In this document: positions 1 to 8,954 of the stretch, piece after piece
How the letters are laid out: each line of letters opens with the position of its first letter
Numbering within the stretch: position 1 is the stretch's first letter
Assembly: GCF_003258705.1 (NCBI RefSeq)
Contig: NZ_CP029480.1
Location: 620,001 to 684,000, forward strand
Length of the DNA: 64,000 nt
Source of the DNA: Arcticibacterium luteifluviistationis
Lineage (GTDB): Bacteria; Bacteroidota; Bacteroidia; Cytophagales; Spirosomataceae
Reading direction: 5' to 3'
Position numbers and translations under genes: made by a program
The notes under the pieces: generated by a model
The model's database searches: none
Told to the model about the DNA's origin: nothing
What the model saw: only the letters and a program-made list of their open reading frames with translations

Positions 1-1851
1 GGAACCATCATATCTTCCAGTAAAAGTAAATAAGTACTTATCCTGAATACCATAGTTTAACCTTCCAGCAAAAGAAGCGAGTGTTTCTTTATAGAAATAA
101 GTGTTATATGCCCTTACATCTAAGCCGGCACCAGCATTATAAAATTGATAAGCGTCGGTGTCAAAATCTCTAGTTTCAATGGCACTCCCCTCTCTTTGAT
201 TATAATACATAGACGAAATCAATGTTGCATTTAGACTATGCCCTTCTGCTACATCGAAATTTAGGTCAGCTATATTATCCCAAGTATAAGAGGTTTTAAA
301 ATTGGAATTGTAATAAGCACGCGTACGAGACTCTTCGTTTCTAGCCGACTTAGTTAATAAACCAAAGTGCGAACCATAACGGTCATTTGAAAGATTAGGT
401 GCAAACTGAGTTTTTAGACTCAACCATTTAGTTGGCTTGTAATTTAAGAACGCATTAGTTATTACATCTAAGGTTTTGGTATTACTCAACCAAGAACCTT
501 GCGACTCATAAATTGGATTTAAGAAACGTCCGTCTTGATCATCCGGGAATAATATAACACTTCCGTCTGGATTGAATGAGTTTACCGTTGGAGATAAACG
601 CAAAGTACTTCTAAAGAGCTCATTACTTCCTGTCTCTCTATCTGATAAAGATAAATAAGCTTTTACACCTAAAGTAAATTTATTGGATACCTTTTTGGTT
701 AATGAAGTGCTTAAATTAAAACGGTCATAAGATTCTATTCCTATTACCCCTTTATTACTTAAATAACCCGCTGACGCATTATAAGTTAAGCCATTACTAC
801 CACCCGACATACCAAGCGTGTGACTCGTTTGAATTCCTGATTTCAAATAATCATTTTGCCAATCTGTATAACGACGATTAGCCACATTGCTCGCTTCTTC
901 GTTTGTAGCTCTAAACTCTGTAGTTAAATCTATTGCTGCATTGTTATAATCCTCTACGGTAGGGTAAACGCCTTCACCTGGTTTGAACATCCCCTTCCAA
1001 GCTGAGCTACGTAATACATTATCAGCAAAATTCACAAATTGATCTCCGTCAAGCATATCCGGAACATTAGCAGCGGTATTTACTCCAAAAGTAGCATCAT
1101 AACTAAACTGTGTTCTCCCTTCAATTCCGTTTTTAGTAGTGATAATAACCACACCATTAGCCCCTCTGGCTCCATAAATAGCGGTAGCTGATGCATCTTT
1201 TAGAATATCCATTTGCTGAATATCAGCAGGATTCAAAATATTGATATCATCAAAAAATACTCCATCAACTACATATAATGGCTTAGAAAGGTCATCAGCA
1301 AGGTTATCACTTAATCCATCACGCGATTCGTTGGTATTCTGAATTACAGTGTTACCTCTAATGTCAATAGATAATGGTGCACCTGGCTTATTGTTAGTAG
1401 TTCTTACATCCACACCAGCCACACGGCCTTGTAAAGCCTGCCCCAAATCCGTTTTCTTTTGTGAGGTAAGCTCTCTATTACCTAAAGATGCTACGGCTCC
1501 TGTCAAATCCGTCCTTTTTACCGTACCATAACCAATAACCACAATCTCTTCAAGGTTAGCGGCATCTTCTATCATTTCGACATTTAATGAAGATTGACCA
1601 GAATATGTAATATTCTGAGATTCATATCCTATAAATGAAAATGTAAGAACGTCACCATTCTTTATGCCAATTTGAAATTTACCTTCAGAATTGGTAGATG
1701 TACCCGTTGTGGTTCCCTGCTTTACCACGTTAACCCCAGGAATGGGCATATTTTGATTATCCACTACTACACCAGAAACCGTATTCTGTGCATAAGCCAA
1801 TGATGTAAAACTTACAGCAATGGCAATTAATAAAAGTTTAAGTTTCTCCAT
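1..1851 (-). CDS. SusC/RagA-type TonB-dependent receptor, N-terminal part
   Basis: This is an outer-membrane TonB-dependent transporter of the SusC type, expected to import oligosaccharides together with a SusD lipoprotein. It opens at an ATG (1849-1851) and reads through to the left edge with no stop, giving 617 residues of a protein normally near 1000. After a signal peptide ending near AYAQ come a carboxypeptidase-regulatory-like domain (about residues 24-105), the EEIVVIGYGTVKR segment typical of the plug start, the plug domain (SLGNRELTSQ, ALQGRVAGV, DASATAIYGARGANGV), and the first barrel strands. It follows the PL6/ABC cluster on the same strand but is separated from it by about 785 bases, so it probably has its own promoter. 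A susD partner would lie outside the window. Substrate is inferred from the neighbours only. Confidence 0.93.
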   Translation of the reverse strand, partial: MEKLKLLLIAIAVSFTSLAYAQNTVSGVVVDNQNMPIPGVNVVKQGTTTGTSTNSEGKFQIGIKNGDVLTFSFIGYESQNITYSGQSSLNVEMIEDAANLEEIVVIGYGTVKRTDLTGAVASLGNRELTSQKKTDLGQALQGRVAGVDVRTTNNKPGAPLSIDIRGNTVIQNTNESRDGLSDNLADDLSKPLYVVDGVFFDDINILNPADIQQMDILKDASATAIYGARGANGVVIITTKNGIEGRTQFSYDATFGVNTAANVPDMLDGDQFVNFADNVLRSSAWKGMFKPGEGVYPTVEDYNNAAIDLTTEFRATNEEASNVANRRYTDWQNDYLKSGIQTSHTLGMSGGSNGLTYNASAGYLSNKGVIGIESYDRFNLSTSLTKKVSNKFTLGVKAYLSLSDRETGSNELFRSTLRLSPTVNSFNPDGSVILFPDDQDGRFLNPIYESQGSWLSNTKTLDVITNAFLNYKPTKWLSLKTQFAPNLSNDRYGSHFGLLTKSARNEESRTRAYYNSNFKTSYTWDNIADLNFDVAEGHSLNATLISSMYYNQREGSAIETRDFDTDAYQFYNAGAGLDVRAYNTYFYKETLASFAGRLNYGIQDKYLFTFTGRYDGS

Positions 1852-1921
1852 ATTTAAAGAGGTTTCGTTGTTAGTTAAGTTATTTTTATTCTTGCTATTA
1901 TTCAAGAGATAAAAGATTTCT

Positions 1922-1929
1922 CAAAAGTA
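1922..1929 (-). promoter_or_regulatory. possible Bacteroidota -7 promoter box for susC
   Basis: Read on the minus strand the bases are TACTTTTG, matching the TAnnTTTG -7 consensus of Bacteroidota promoters, about 70 bases upstream of the susC ATG. No clear TTTG -33 element was seen at the usual spacing, so this is a weak call. Confidence 0.3.
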
Positions 1930-2517
1930 TAGAGCGAAGCCATTTTCGAGATGGACATTTTATTCAAAAACATGGATATATGGACATTTTCTGGTCTTTT
2001 TCTAAGAACTCGTATGAGCAGAATCAGCATATACGCCTATGTCGACCGCATTAACACATCTTCAATTCTAGGGAAACACATTTGCAATTTTCTCGAAGAA
2101 CGCTCCTTTAATAGTTCGACCAATTGACTTATCAACTGAGACAGACGGCATTTCAAAAGACTGCCTCAAAAGGGTAGTCTCTTTTTCGATTGCTGAGGCC
2201 AATAAATTTTATACAAACAGAATTATCATCAATACTACATATGCAACGGTGCACGCTTTAATCAGTTAAACGTGATAGCAGATGCTCAGTTAGCAGGAGA
2301 CTTTATCAGCCTATGTTATGAGGCTAGAAACCATGATTGGTATTTTGGAAGCTAGAAAAAAGCCAGCTTTATAACTTTAAGTCAAAATCTATTTGAAATT
2401 AAGCCAAACCGAAATTTTGGAAACTTCCCAAAAAGGCAAACGGATATATCAGCATTAACTTTTAACCTGAGTTGATATAAAAATTAAAAATAAGACCCCG
2501 CAGGGGGCACATATTAA

Positions 2518-2543
2518 TAACCGTGGGTGTGAACCCACGGTTA
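2518..2543. repeat. perfect inverted repeat, REP- or terminator-like
   Basis: The arms TAACCGTGGGT and ACCCACGGTTA form an 11-bp perfect stem around the loop GTGA, about 95 bases downstream of the first PL6 gene. There is no T-run on either side, so it looks more like a REP-type element or an RNA-stabilising hairpin than a classical terminator. Confidence 0.6.
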
Positions 2544-2636
2544 AAGTGAGCTAAGTGCCTCAGACTTGGCGTTTTTTGCCCTTAAAGCAAAAAGTGTACA
2601 AATTAGCCTTGAGCCTTTCTTGGTCGAACTGAGCTT

Positions 2637-4946
2637 TTAATAAAGTATGTCTAGCTTAAGCTGCTGCTCTACTTTTATAATTCCTGAGTTAGTTACCACG
2701 TTTTCACTGTGATGATTGTTCTTTTCACCCCAAAGCAGAGCAATCAACTTTACTTGATTATTTCGGAATGTATTTCCTGAGATATCAACATTGATAATAC
2801 CTCTAGTTTTAAGTAATTGACCACTCTTTTCGCTAGACCCACATTTTTCAAAAGAGCTATCAAGCACTCTCAAATATCCACCAATGGTAGATTCGTCATA
2901 ACCGCCTCTATAAAAATTGATAACGTTTTGACCAATATTAGTAAACTTACAGTTTTCAAAAGTTACCATCTCCGCATTATAGTCACCTTTTTCGTCTGCA
3001 GCCAGTACTATACCATTATTACAGTTTTGGATGTTTGAATTACTAACAGTAATAGAATCAGCAAAAGAGCCTTTTGAAGCTCTCAAAACATAGTCAAAGC
3101 CATCTATATCACAGTTATTTAGAAATAAATAATAGGCCGAAGACATATTTTCAGCTAAGGGAGCAAAAGCCAATTGATTCTTTTCTCCTTTTATACTAAT
3201 GTTATCAAGCTTGATTATTCCCTTAGGATTCATCTCAAAAGCAGGTGTGTTTGCCGCTCCTTTATAGATTAACTGAGCCTTATTTTCCCCTTTTCTTCTA
3301 AGCGTGATTTCTTTATCAATTTTCAGTGGAGCGTCTAGTAAATAAACTTCATCACTTAAGTCTATTATATCTCCACTTTTAGCAGAAGCTATAGTTTTAG
3401 CAAGTTCACCAGCAGCAGAAGTCGCACTTAGCATATTAGGTACAGTGGGTACTTTGTCCGTTGAATACCAATCAGGTCCGTATTTCTTCTTATCTATTAC
3501 AAAACCCTCAGCGGTTGTTAAATTATTAATGGCACCCACCCTACTTTTCTCAGCTCTAGAATCTCCAAAGAGGTCTTTTTCAATTCTCTTAAAATCATAA
3601 CCCGCGAAAGTATCGTCTAAGAATAAGTTCTGAGACTCTAAGGGAGCATAAAGCCATTCATTCACCCGCTTCATGGCCACATGCTCATTTCTCAAGACCC
3701 CATAATCTGAGTATACACTTCCATTATTATCTAAGATGTTATTCTTAAACAAAATGCCGTCTATTTCATCATGCTTGGCTATAGGAGATGCATCCTCTTT
3801 GGTATTATAAATAAGATTATTCGCCAACGTGGTACGAATAGGTGGTAAAGAACGAATTTCACTTGCAGGCAATACGCCAGCACTTGCTCTATTTTGTCCA
3901 ACGCCTAACTGCCATGGAGATTTACAATCTACCCACGTATTATAGGCAATCACGGCATCCGTCACCTGCTTATATCTGTTCAGAATAGAGTTTGGAATTC
4001 CGTTCATTAAAGCAATAGGACTTCTAAACTCTTCTCCTCTTATTTTGTAGAAATAGTTATTGGTAATCCAGTGCCCTGTATTCACAATTCTTATACCTCC
4101 ATAAAATGGAGAATCGTCTCCTCCAATAAAAATATTACCATCAACCGTTCCGTAATTGGCATGCCTTAACACCAGTGAGCCTTCACATTTATAAAAAATA
4201 TTGTTCCTGAAAGTATTGTAATCGGCCTTATCAGACACTATTTCTACTTCCCCATTACAGGCATCAAAGAAGTTATTTGAAACATTGACATAACCTGGTG
4301 TCATCTGTGGGTTTCCCATACGCACCGTCTCTCCTCTTGGTCCTCCTTTTCTAGGACGCGGCCCAAAGTAATTATAAACTATCTGATGATGATTATTTGT
4401 ATTTTCATTGCCGGTATGGTAAACCATCAATGTATTTCCATCGTTTGATTTTCCCGCTATATAGCAGTGGTCCATCTGATTATGCCTGCCGTAAAACTCA
4501 ACCCATCTATCACTTGTCAACCTACTAGGCTGCGTAAAACCATCAATCACACAATTTGTCACTGTACTATGATTGGCAACACTGTCTTCTCCTATTTTGT
4601 ATCGAATAATCCCTGAAGAAGGCGTATATCCATTTCTAAAATACAAACCGCTAACTAAAAGGTTTTCTCCTCCAAGATGAAGGTAAGATTGTCCTTCAAT
4701 AAAGACCTCTCCGGGAGTTTCGGCTCTTAGCGAAATAGGCTGTTCTTTTGTGCCTATACCATAAAACTTTATTTGAACATCTTTCCATGTTCCATTAGCT
4801 AATATAATCTCATCTCCCGGACTAGCTTCCTTGATACTTTTATTCAATTCATCAATATTATTGACTAAAACACCTTTCTGACTTAGATTTTGGCAGCTAG
4901 CAAATAGCAGCAATGCACCAATGGTTATTAATAAGCTTTTTTTCAT
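2637..4946 (-). CDS. PL6 family polysaccharide lyase (alginate lyase / chondroitinase-B type), lipoprotein
   Basis: This is a 769-residue secreted lyase with a lipoprotein leader ending LLLFASC, so it is probably anchored on the cell surface. The N-terminal half is a parallel beta-helix of the chondroitinase-B/PL6 family. It carries ENTNNHHQIV, GPRPRKGGPRGETVR and NGEVEIVSDK, followed by a conserved LRHANYGTVDGN. E233, E235, K240 and R261 have the spacing of the calcium ligands and Lys/Arg catalytic pair of the two-domain alginate lyase AlyGC (K220 and R241 there). The C-terminal third forms a second beta-helix-like domain, and overall length matches the two-domain enzymes. It is a close paralogue of the lyase at 11011-13326 and lies at the end of the ABC-importer run. 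Alginate is the likeliest substrate, but dermatan/chondroitin-type uronans cannot be excluded from sequence. Confidence 0.92.
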   Translation of the reverse strand: MKKSLLITIGALLLFASCQNLSQKGVLVNNIDELNKSIKEASPGDEIILANGTWKDVQIKFYGIGTKEQPISLRAETPGEVFIEGQSYLHLGGENLLVSGLYFRNGYTPSSGIIRYKIGEDSVANHSTVTNCVIDGFTQPSRLTSDRWVEFYGRHNQMDHCYIAGKSNDGNTLMVYHTGNENTNNHHQIVYNYFGPRPRKGGPRGETVRMGNPQMTPGYVNVSNNFFDACNGEVEIVSDKADYNTFRNNIFYKCEGSLVLRHANYGTVDGNIFIGGDDSPFYGGIRIVNTGHWITNNYFYKIRGEEFRSPIALMNGIPNSILNRYKQVTDAVIAYNTWVDCKSPWQLGVGQNRASAGVLPASEIRSLPPIRTTLANNLIYNTKEDASPIAKHDEIDGILFKNNILDNNGSVYSDYGVLRNEHVAMKRVNEWLYAPLESQNLFLDDTFAGYDFKRIEKDLFGDSRAEKSRVGAINNLTTAEGFVIDKKKYGPDWYSTDKVPTVPNMLSATSAAGELAKTIASAKSGDIIDLSDEVYLLDAPLKIDKEITLRRKGENKAQLIYKGAANTPAFEMNPKGIIKLDNISIKGEKNQLAFAPLAENMSSAYYLFLNNCDIDGFDYVLRASKGSFADSITVSNSNIQNCNNGIVLAADEKGDYNAEMVTFENCKFTNIGQNVINFYRGGYDESTIGGYLRVLDSSFEKCGSSEKSGQLLKTRGIINVDISGNTFRNNQVKLIALLWGEKNNHHSENVVTNSGIIKVEQQLKLDILY

Positions 4947-5010
4947 TTTAGGTTTGTTAAATTTTTCGTTTTAAACTGGGTTACTAGAGTATAAATTAAG
5001 TTGGTGAATA

Positions 5011-6744
5011 CTATTCAATATAACGTATTCGGGTATTGTTTCTTTGAAACGGATCGGGTCTTGGAACAGCAGATAATAATGATTGTGTATAAAGGTGTTT
5101 AGGCTTAGTACAAATCAATTCTGAATCGCCCACTTCTACTATCTCGCCTTTGTACATTACCGCTACACGGTCACAGAAATATCGTACTACAGAGATATCA
5201 TGGGTTACAAAAATAAAACTGAGGTCCATCTGTTCTTGAAGATTCAGCAGCAAGTCAAGTGTTTTTGAGCGTAAGCTTAAATCAAGTGCAGAAGTCGGTT
5301 CGTCTGCTATAATAATTCTAGGATTAGGGCCAATTGCTCTTGCTATGGCCACACGCTGCCTTTGTCCTCCAGAAAATGCATGAGGATACCGCTGAGCGGC
5401 TGATGCTGGAAGTCCCACCTGTTCTAGTAATTCTTCCACGCGTATTCGTAGTGCACGGCCAGACAACTCACCGGAAACCAGCATAGGTTCACCAATAATT
5501 TCTGCTACAGTCATTCTTGGGTTGAGTGAGCCAAAGGGGTCTTGAAAAACGGTGCGAATATCTCGCCAATAAGGCCGCAGCTTATTAGTTTTTAATGAGC
5601 CAAGGTCTACCGTCTCACCATTACGGTCTGTATAATTTACTTGGCCTGAAGTGAGTTCATAAATCCGCTGTAAACAACGAGCCAATGTAGTTTTCCCTGA
5701 GCCACTTTCTCCTACAATTCCTAAATTTTCACCTGCATGTAGTTCAATACTTGCATCTTTTAAACCAACGGCTATTTTCTTTGGACTCAGTCCAAAGAAT
5801 CCCTTTGAAATAACAAATTCCTTTCGGACGTTTTCTGCTGTCAATATTGGTTCGCCCACTTTTCTCTTTTCTCGTGCCGCTAGCCGCTGTACAGCTGGCT
5901 GGTCAAGCTCACGTGCACTTGAAATAAGTTCTCGCGTGTACGGATGACTAGGTTTATAAAAGATGCTATAAACATCCCCTTGTTCCAGCACTTTGCCCTT
6001 TCGCATTACCACTACCTCGTCCGCTATTTGTGCTACTATTCCGATATCATGCGTAATGAAAAGAACCGCCATATTACGCTCTTTCTGAATAGACCTTATA
6101 AGGTCAAGTACTTCCGCCTGCGTGGTAACATCAAGAGCTGTGGTAGGTTCATCAGCAATGAGGATAGAAGGATTACAAGCCAGAGCCATAGCAATCATAG
6201 CCCTTTGACGCATACCGCCAGAAAACTCAAATGAAAATCGTTTGACAGCAACTTCAGGGTCAGGGATTCCAACTTGACGTAACAGCGAAACGCTTTCTGC
6301 CCAAGCTGCTTTCTTTGACATACCCTCGTGCAATTGTAACACCTCCGCTATTTGATTTCCAATACGGTGCACAGGAGACAAAGAGCTCATAGGTTCCTGA
6401 AAAATCATAGCAATCTCACGACCACGAATGGAACGAATAGCCCTAGAACGTGACTTTAGGCGTACTAAATCTATAGGGCCATCACTATGCCCTCTTTCCG
6501 TATGTAATAAAATTTGACCTGAAACTATTCTTCCAGGTTCATCCAAAATCTGTAAAATTGAACGAGCTGTAACACTTTTGCCACTTCCACTTTCCCCTAC
6601 CACACAAAGAGTTTTACCCGCTTTTAAAGAATAGCTAACATCATCCACTGCTCGGAGGCTTCCTTTCTTAGTAGGAAACTCCGTTACTAAATTCTTAATT
6701 TCAAGAACCGTGTCGTTGGGCTTTATTTGATTATTTTCTTTCAT
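5011..6744 (-). CDS. ABC importer ATPase, double-domain oligopeptide/oligosaccharide type
   Basis: A cytoplasmic ATPase with two complete nucleotide-binding domains in one chain, like YejF and fused DppD-DppF proteins. Each half has a Walker A (GESGSGKS, GESGSGKT), an ABC signature (FSGGMRQR, FSGGQRQR) and a Walker B (ILIADEPTTALD, IIIADEPTSALD). C-terminal to each is the short region typical of oligopeptide importers. I chose the ATG at 6744, five bases after the stop of the permease gene. An in-frame TTG at 6753 would give a 4-base overlap and three more residues. It energises the two permeases and the binding protein encoded just upstream in the same run. Importers of this family carry peptides, nickel or oligosaccharides; the flanking lyases suggest oligosaccharide here. 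Confidence 0.93.
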   Translation of the reverse strand: MKENNQIKPNDTVLEIKNLVTEFPTKKGSLRAVDDVSYSLKAGKTLCVVGESGSGKSVTARSILQILDEPGRIVSGQILLHTERGHSDGPIDLVRLKSRSRAIRSIRGREIAMIFQEPMSSLSPVHRIGNQIAEVLQLHEGMSKKAAWAESVSLLRQVGIPDPEVAVKRFSFEFSGGMRQRAMIAMALACNPSILIADEPTTALDVTTQAEVLDLIRSIQKERNMAVLFITHDIGIVAQIADEVVVMRKGKVLEQGDVYSIFYKPSHPYTRELISSARELDQPAVQRLAAREKRKVGEPILTAENVRKEFVISKGFFGLSPKKIAVGLKDASIELHAGENLGIVGESGSGKTTLARCLQRIYELTSGQVNYTDRNGETVDLGSLKTNKLRPYWRDIRTVFQDPFGSLNPRMTVAEIIGEPMLVSGELSGRALRIRVEELLEQVGLPASAAQRYPHAFSGGQRQRVAIARAIGPNPRIIIADEPTSALDLSLRSKTLDLLLNLQEQMDLSFIFVTHDISVVRYFCDRVAVMYKGEIVEVGDSELICTKPKHLYTQSLLSAVPRPDPFQRNNTRIRYIE

Positions 6745-6749
6745 AGTAA

Positions 6750-7889
6750 TCAATGGTCTTTACGGGCATAAGGATCTGCCGCATCACGCAAGCCGTCACC
6801 AAGAAAGTTTAAAGAAAGAACAGCAATCAAAACCATGAGACCTGGTAAAAATAGCCAAGGACCTGCGGCAATAGAGCGTATATTCTGCACTTCAAGAAGA
6901 AGAACACCCCAAGAGACTGCGGGAGGCTGAAGTCCCAATCCTAGAAAAGACAAGGCTGTTTCTGCCAATATCATGGCTGGAATAGCCAAAGTAACTGCGG
7001 CTATAATATGGCTGGTAATAGAAGGTAAAATATGCCTGAAAATTATTCGCCATTGCGAGCCGCCATCTAATTTTGCGGCGATTACAAAGTCTTCCGATCG
7101 TAATGTTAAAAAACGACCACGAACCACACGTGCGAGCTCTGTCCAACCTACTAAAGAAAGTATAACCGTAATGGCAAAATAGCGTGTAGTGGTAGACCAA
7201 TCTTGCGGCATGGCAGCACTTAAAGCTAGCCATAAGGGAATTGTAGGCAAGGCAATCATTATTTCAATAATTCGCTGAATAACCGTATCAAGAGTTCCTC
7301 CATAATAACCAGATATTCCCCCCAGAATTATTCCAATAAACAGGCTCAAAGCCACACCAACAAGTCCGATAGACATGGAAATTCTGGTACCAATGATGGT
7401 ACGGCTAAGCATATCACGCCCAAGTCGATCCGCTCCTAATAAATAGAATCGCTCACTGGGGTTTTGCGGTACTAAAAGATGCCGACGCATGTTAATTTTG
7501 CCCCACAGTTTGTATGGGTCACCTTTGCCAAAAAGTGTTAAATACACCTTTTGTCCTTCTAGCTGAGTATATTTTCCTTCTAAAGTAATAGGGTCTCTGC
7601 TTAATTTCATTAATTGAACATGCGGCCGAAAAGCCCAGCTACCGTCATCTTTGTGGTCAATAAGTTTCACAAATTGAGGTGGATGGTAAACATTTTTTGA
7701 GGTAGAAGCGTGTGGGTCAAAAGGGGCTATAAACTCCGCAAACAATGCAATAAAGTAAAGCGAAAGAATCACAAAACCACCAAACATGGCAAGGCGATGC
7801 TGGCGAAAGTTATTCCACATTAAACGCCACTGCGAAGCCTCCGCTTGACTTGCCTCCTCTGTATCCAGTATTTGTAATGTATCAGTCAT
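6750..7889 (-). CDS. ABC importer permease, DppC/YejE type
   Basis: An inner-membrane permease of the oligopeptide class. An N-terminal membrane segment (MFGGFVILSLYFIALFAEFI) is followed by a long periplasmic insert of about 100 residues, then the BPD_transp_1 core with the EAA-like stretch LDGGSQWRIIFRHILPS. The long insert resembles the YejE group. I chose the ATG at 7889 (MTDTLQIL) because it lies 4 bases after the upstream permease stop and has an AGAAAG stretch in front. The longer frame from 7925 would overlap that gene by 32 bases. It pairs with the permease at 7894-8880. Confidence 0.9.
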   Translation of the reverse strand: MTDTLQILDTEEASQAEASQWRLMWNNFRQHRLAMFGGFVILSLYFIALFAEFIAPFDPHASTSKNVYHPPQFVKLIDHKDDGSWAFRPHVQLMKLSRDPITLEGKYTQLEGQKVYLTLFGKGDPYKLWGKINMRRHLLVPQNPSERFYLLGADRLGRDMLSRTIIGTRISMSIGLVGVALSLFIGIILGGISGYYGGTLDTVIQRIIEIMIALPTIPLWLALSAAMPQDWSTTTRYFAITVILSLVGWTELARVVRGRFLTLRSEDFVIAAKLDGGSQWRIIFRHILPSITSHIIAAVTLAIPAMILAETALSFLGLGLQPPAVSWGVLLLEVQNIRSIAAGPWLFLPGLMVLIAVLSLNFLGDGLRDAADPYARKDH

Positions 7890-7893
7890 AGGC

Positions 7894-8880
7894 TTATTTC
7901 TTTCTACGAATACGTGGGTCAGCAATAGCGAGTAAAATATCGGAGACTAGCATTCCAACTACCGAAAGGATGCTGAGAAGCAGTACAAAGGAACCTGCCA
8001 AATACATGTCTTGTGCTTTCAAAGATGATAAGAGCAATGGACCTGCTGTGGGCAAAGACAGTACAATAGATACAATGACCGAACCACTAATGATTTGAGG
8101 AAACATCCATCCTATAGTGGAGATAAAAGGGCTAAGTGCCACTCTTACTGGGTATGTGACCAGTACTTTAAACTCAGAAAGACCTTTTGCCCTTGCCGTA
8201 GTGACATAAGGCTTTGGCAGTTCATCTAGCAGGTTTGCACGCATTATACGTATAATACTTGCCGTGGCTGAAGTGCCAAGAATTACTACCGGAATCCATA
8301 AATGTGCAAGCAGATCTAAGCATTTGGCTATGGACCAAGGTGCGTTTCGATACTCTGGTGAAAATAATCCAGTTACATCATTTCCTAGGTGTACCACACC
8401 CACATACATCAGGACTAAGGCTAATAAGAAATTTGGCATAGCCAAACCAATAAAACCAATGGTAGTTACGATGTAATCTCCAATGGTATACTTCTTGACC
8501 GCTGAATATATGCCAATGGGTAAAGCAAGTGCCCAGGTAAATAATATAGTAGCTAAAGCCAAAATAAAAGAAAGCCCAAGTCGCTCACCAATAAGCTCAC
8601 TTACTGGCTGACGCCATTCAAATGAAACGCCAAAATCACCTACTAAAACCCCACTTATCCATTTCCAATACTGCACAATAAATGGTTTATCCAGACCGAA
8701 CCGAGTACGAAGAGCTTCTAACTGAGCCATATCTACTTCTTCCCCACGCTCTGCCAATGAAGCACTTAAGGCAGTCACAAAATCACCAGGCGGAGCCTGA
8801 ATGATAGCAAATGCTAGCAGAGATACTAAGAAAAGAATGGGTATCGTCCAGAGAATACGTCGTATGATGAATTCAAGCAT
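7894..8880 (-). CDS. ABC importer permease, DppB/YejB type
   Basis: A 328-residue inner-membrane permease with the N-terminal LEFIIRRILWTIPILFLVS signature of DppB/OppB proteins and the conserved PPGDF segment. About six membrane segments follow, with the cytoplasmic coupling stretch TTARAKGLSEFKVLVTYPVRVAL, which binds the ATPase. It is preceded by the binding-protein gene with about 74 bases between them and followed by the second permease after 4 bases, so it is part of one transcript. Confidence 0.92.
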   Translation of the reverse strand: MLEFIIRRILWTIPILFLVSLLAFAIIQAPPGDFVTALSASLAERGEEVDMAQLEALRTRFGLDKPFIVQYWKWISGVLVGDFGVSFEWRQPVSELIGERLGLSFILALATILFTWALALPIGIYSAVKKYTIGDYIVTTIGFIGLAMPNFLLALVLMYVGVVHLGNDVTGLFSPEYRNAPWSIAKCLDLLAHLWIPVVILGTSATASIIRIMRANLLDELPKPYVTTARAKGLSEFKVLVTYPVRVALSPFISTIGWMFPQIISGSVIVSIVLSLPTAGPLLLSSLKAQDMYLAGSFVLLLSILSVVGMLVSDILLAIADPRIRRKK

Positions 8881-8954
8881 GATATTCCTTTCTTTTAGAG
8901 GGCGGCTTTTGTGAAATTATAATTGGCATTTATTTAATAGGCTATGACTTTTAT

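Larger units (their letters stand above)
1852..2636. other. intergenic region without an intact gene
   Basis: About 785 bases separate the PL6 lyase from the SusC gene. No intact gene is seen. It holds the candidate susC promoter near 1925, a hairpin followed by a T-run reading on the plus strand (arms 2158-2165 and 2172-2180), a short interrupted plus-strand reading frame (2206-2481) that may be gene debris, a CCCC/GGGG mini-hairpin near 2495-2508, and the perfect inverted repeat at 2518-2543. Confidence 0.6.

Noticed and set aside
2206-2481. Plus-strand frame with one stop, reading NGARFNQLNVIADAQLAGDF
   Set aside because: Protein-like in places but interrupted, with no start and no recognised family; kept only as a remark on the intergenic region.
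5944-6234. Long frame opposite the ABC ATPase gene
   Set aside because: Shadow of a strongly supported coding region; the same holds for many antisense frames in the PL6, pta and barrel genes.
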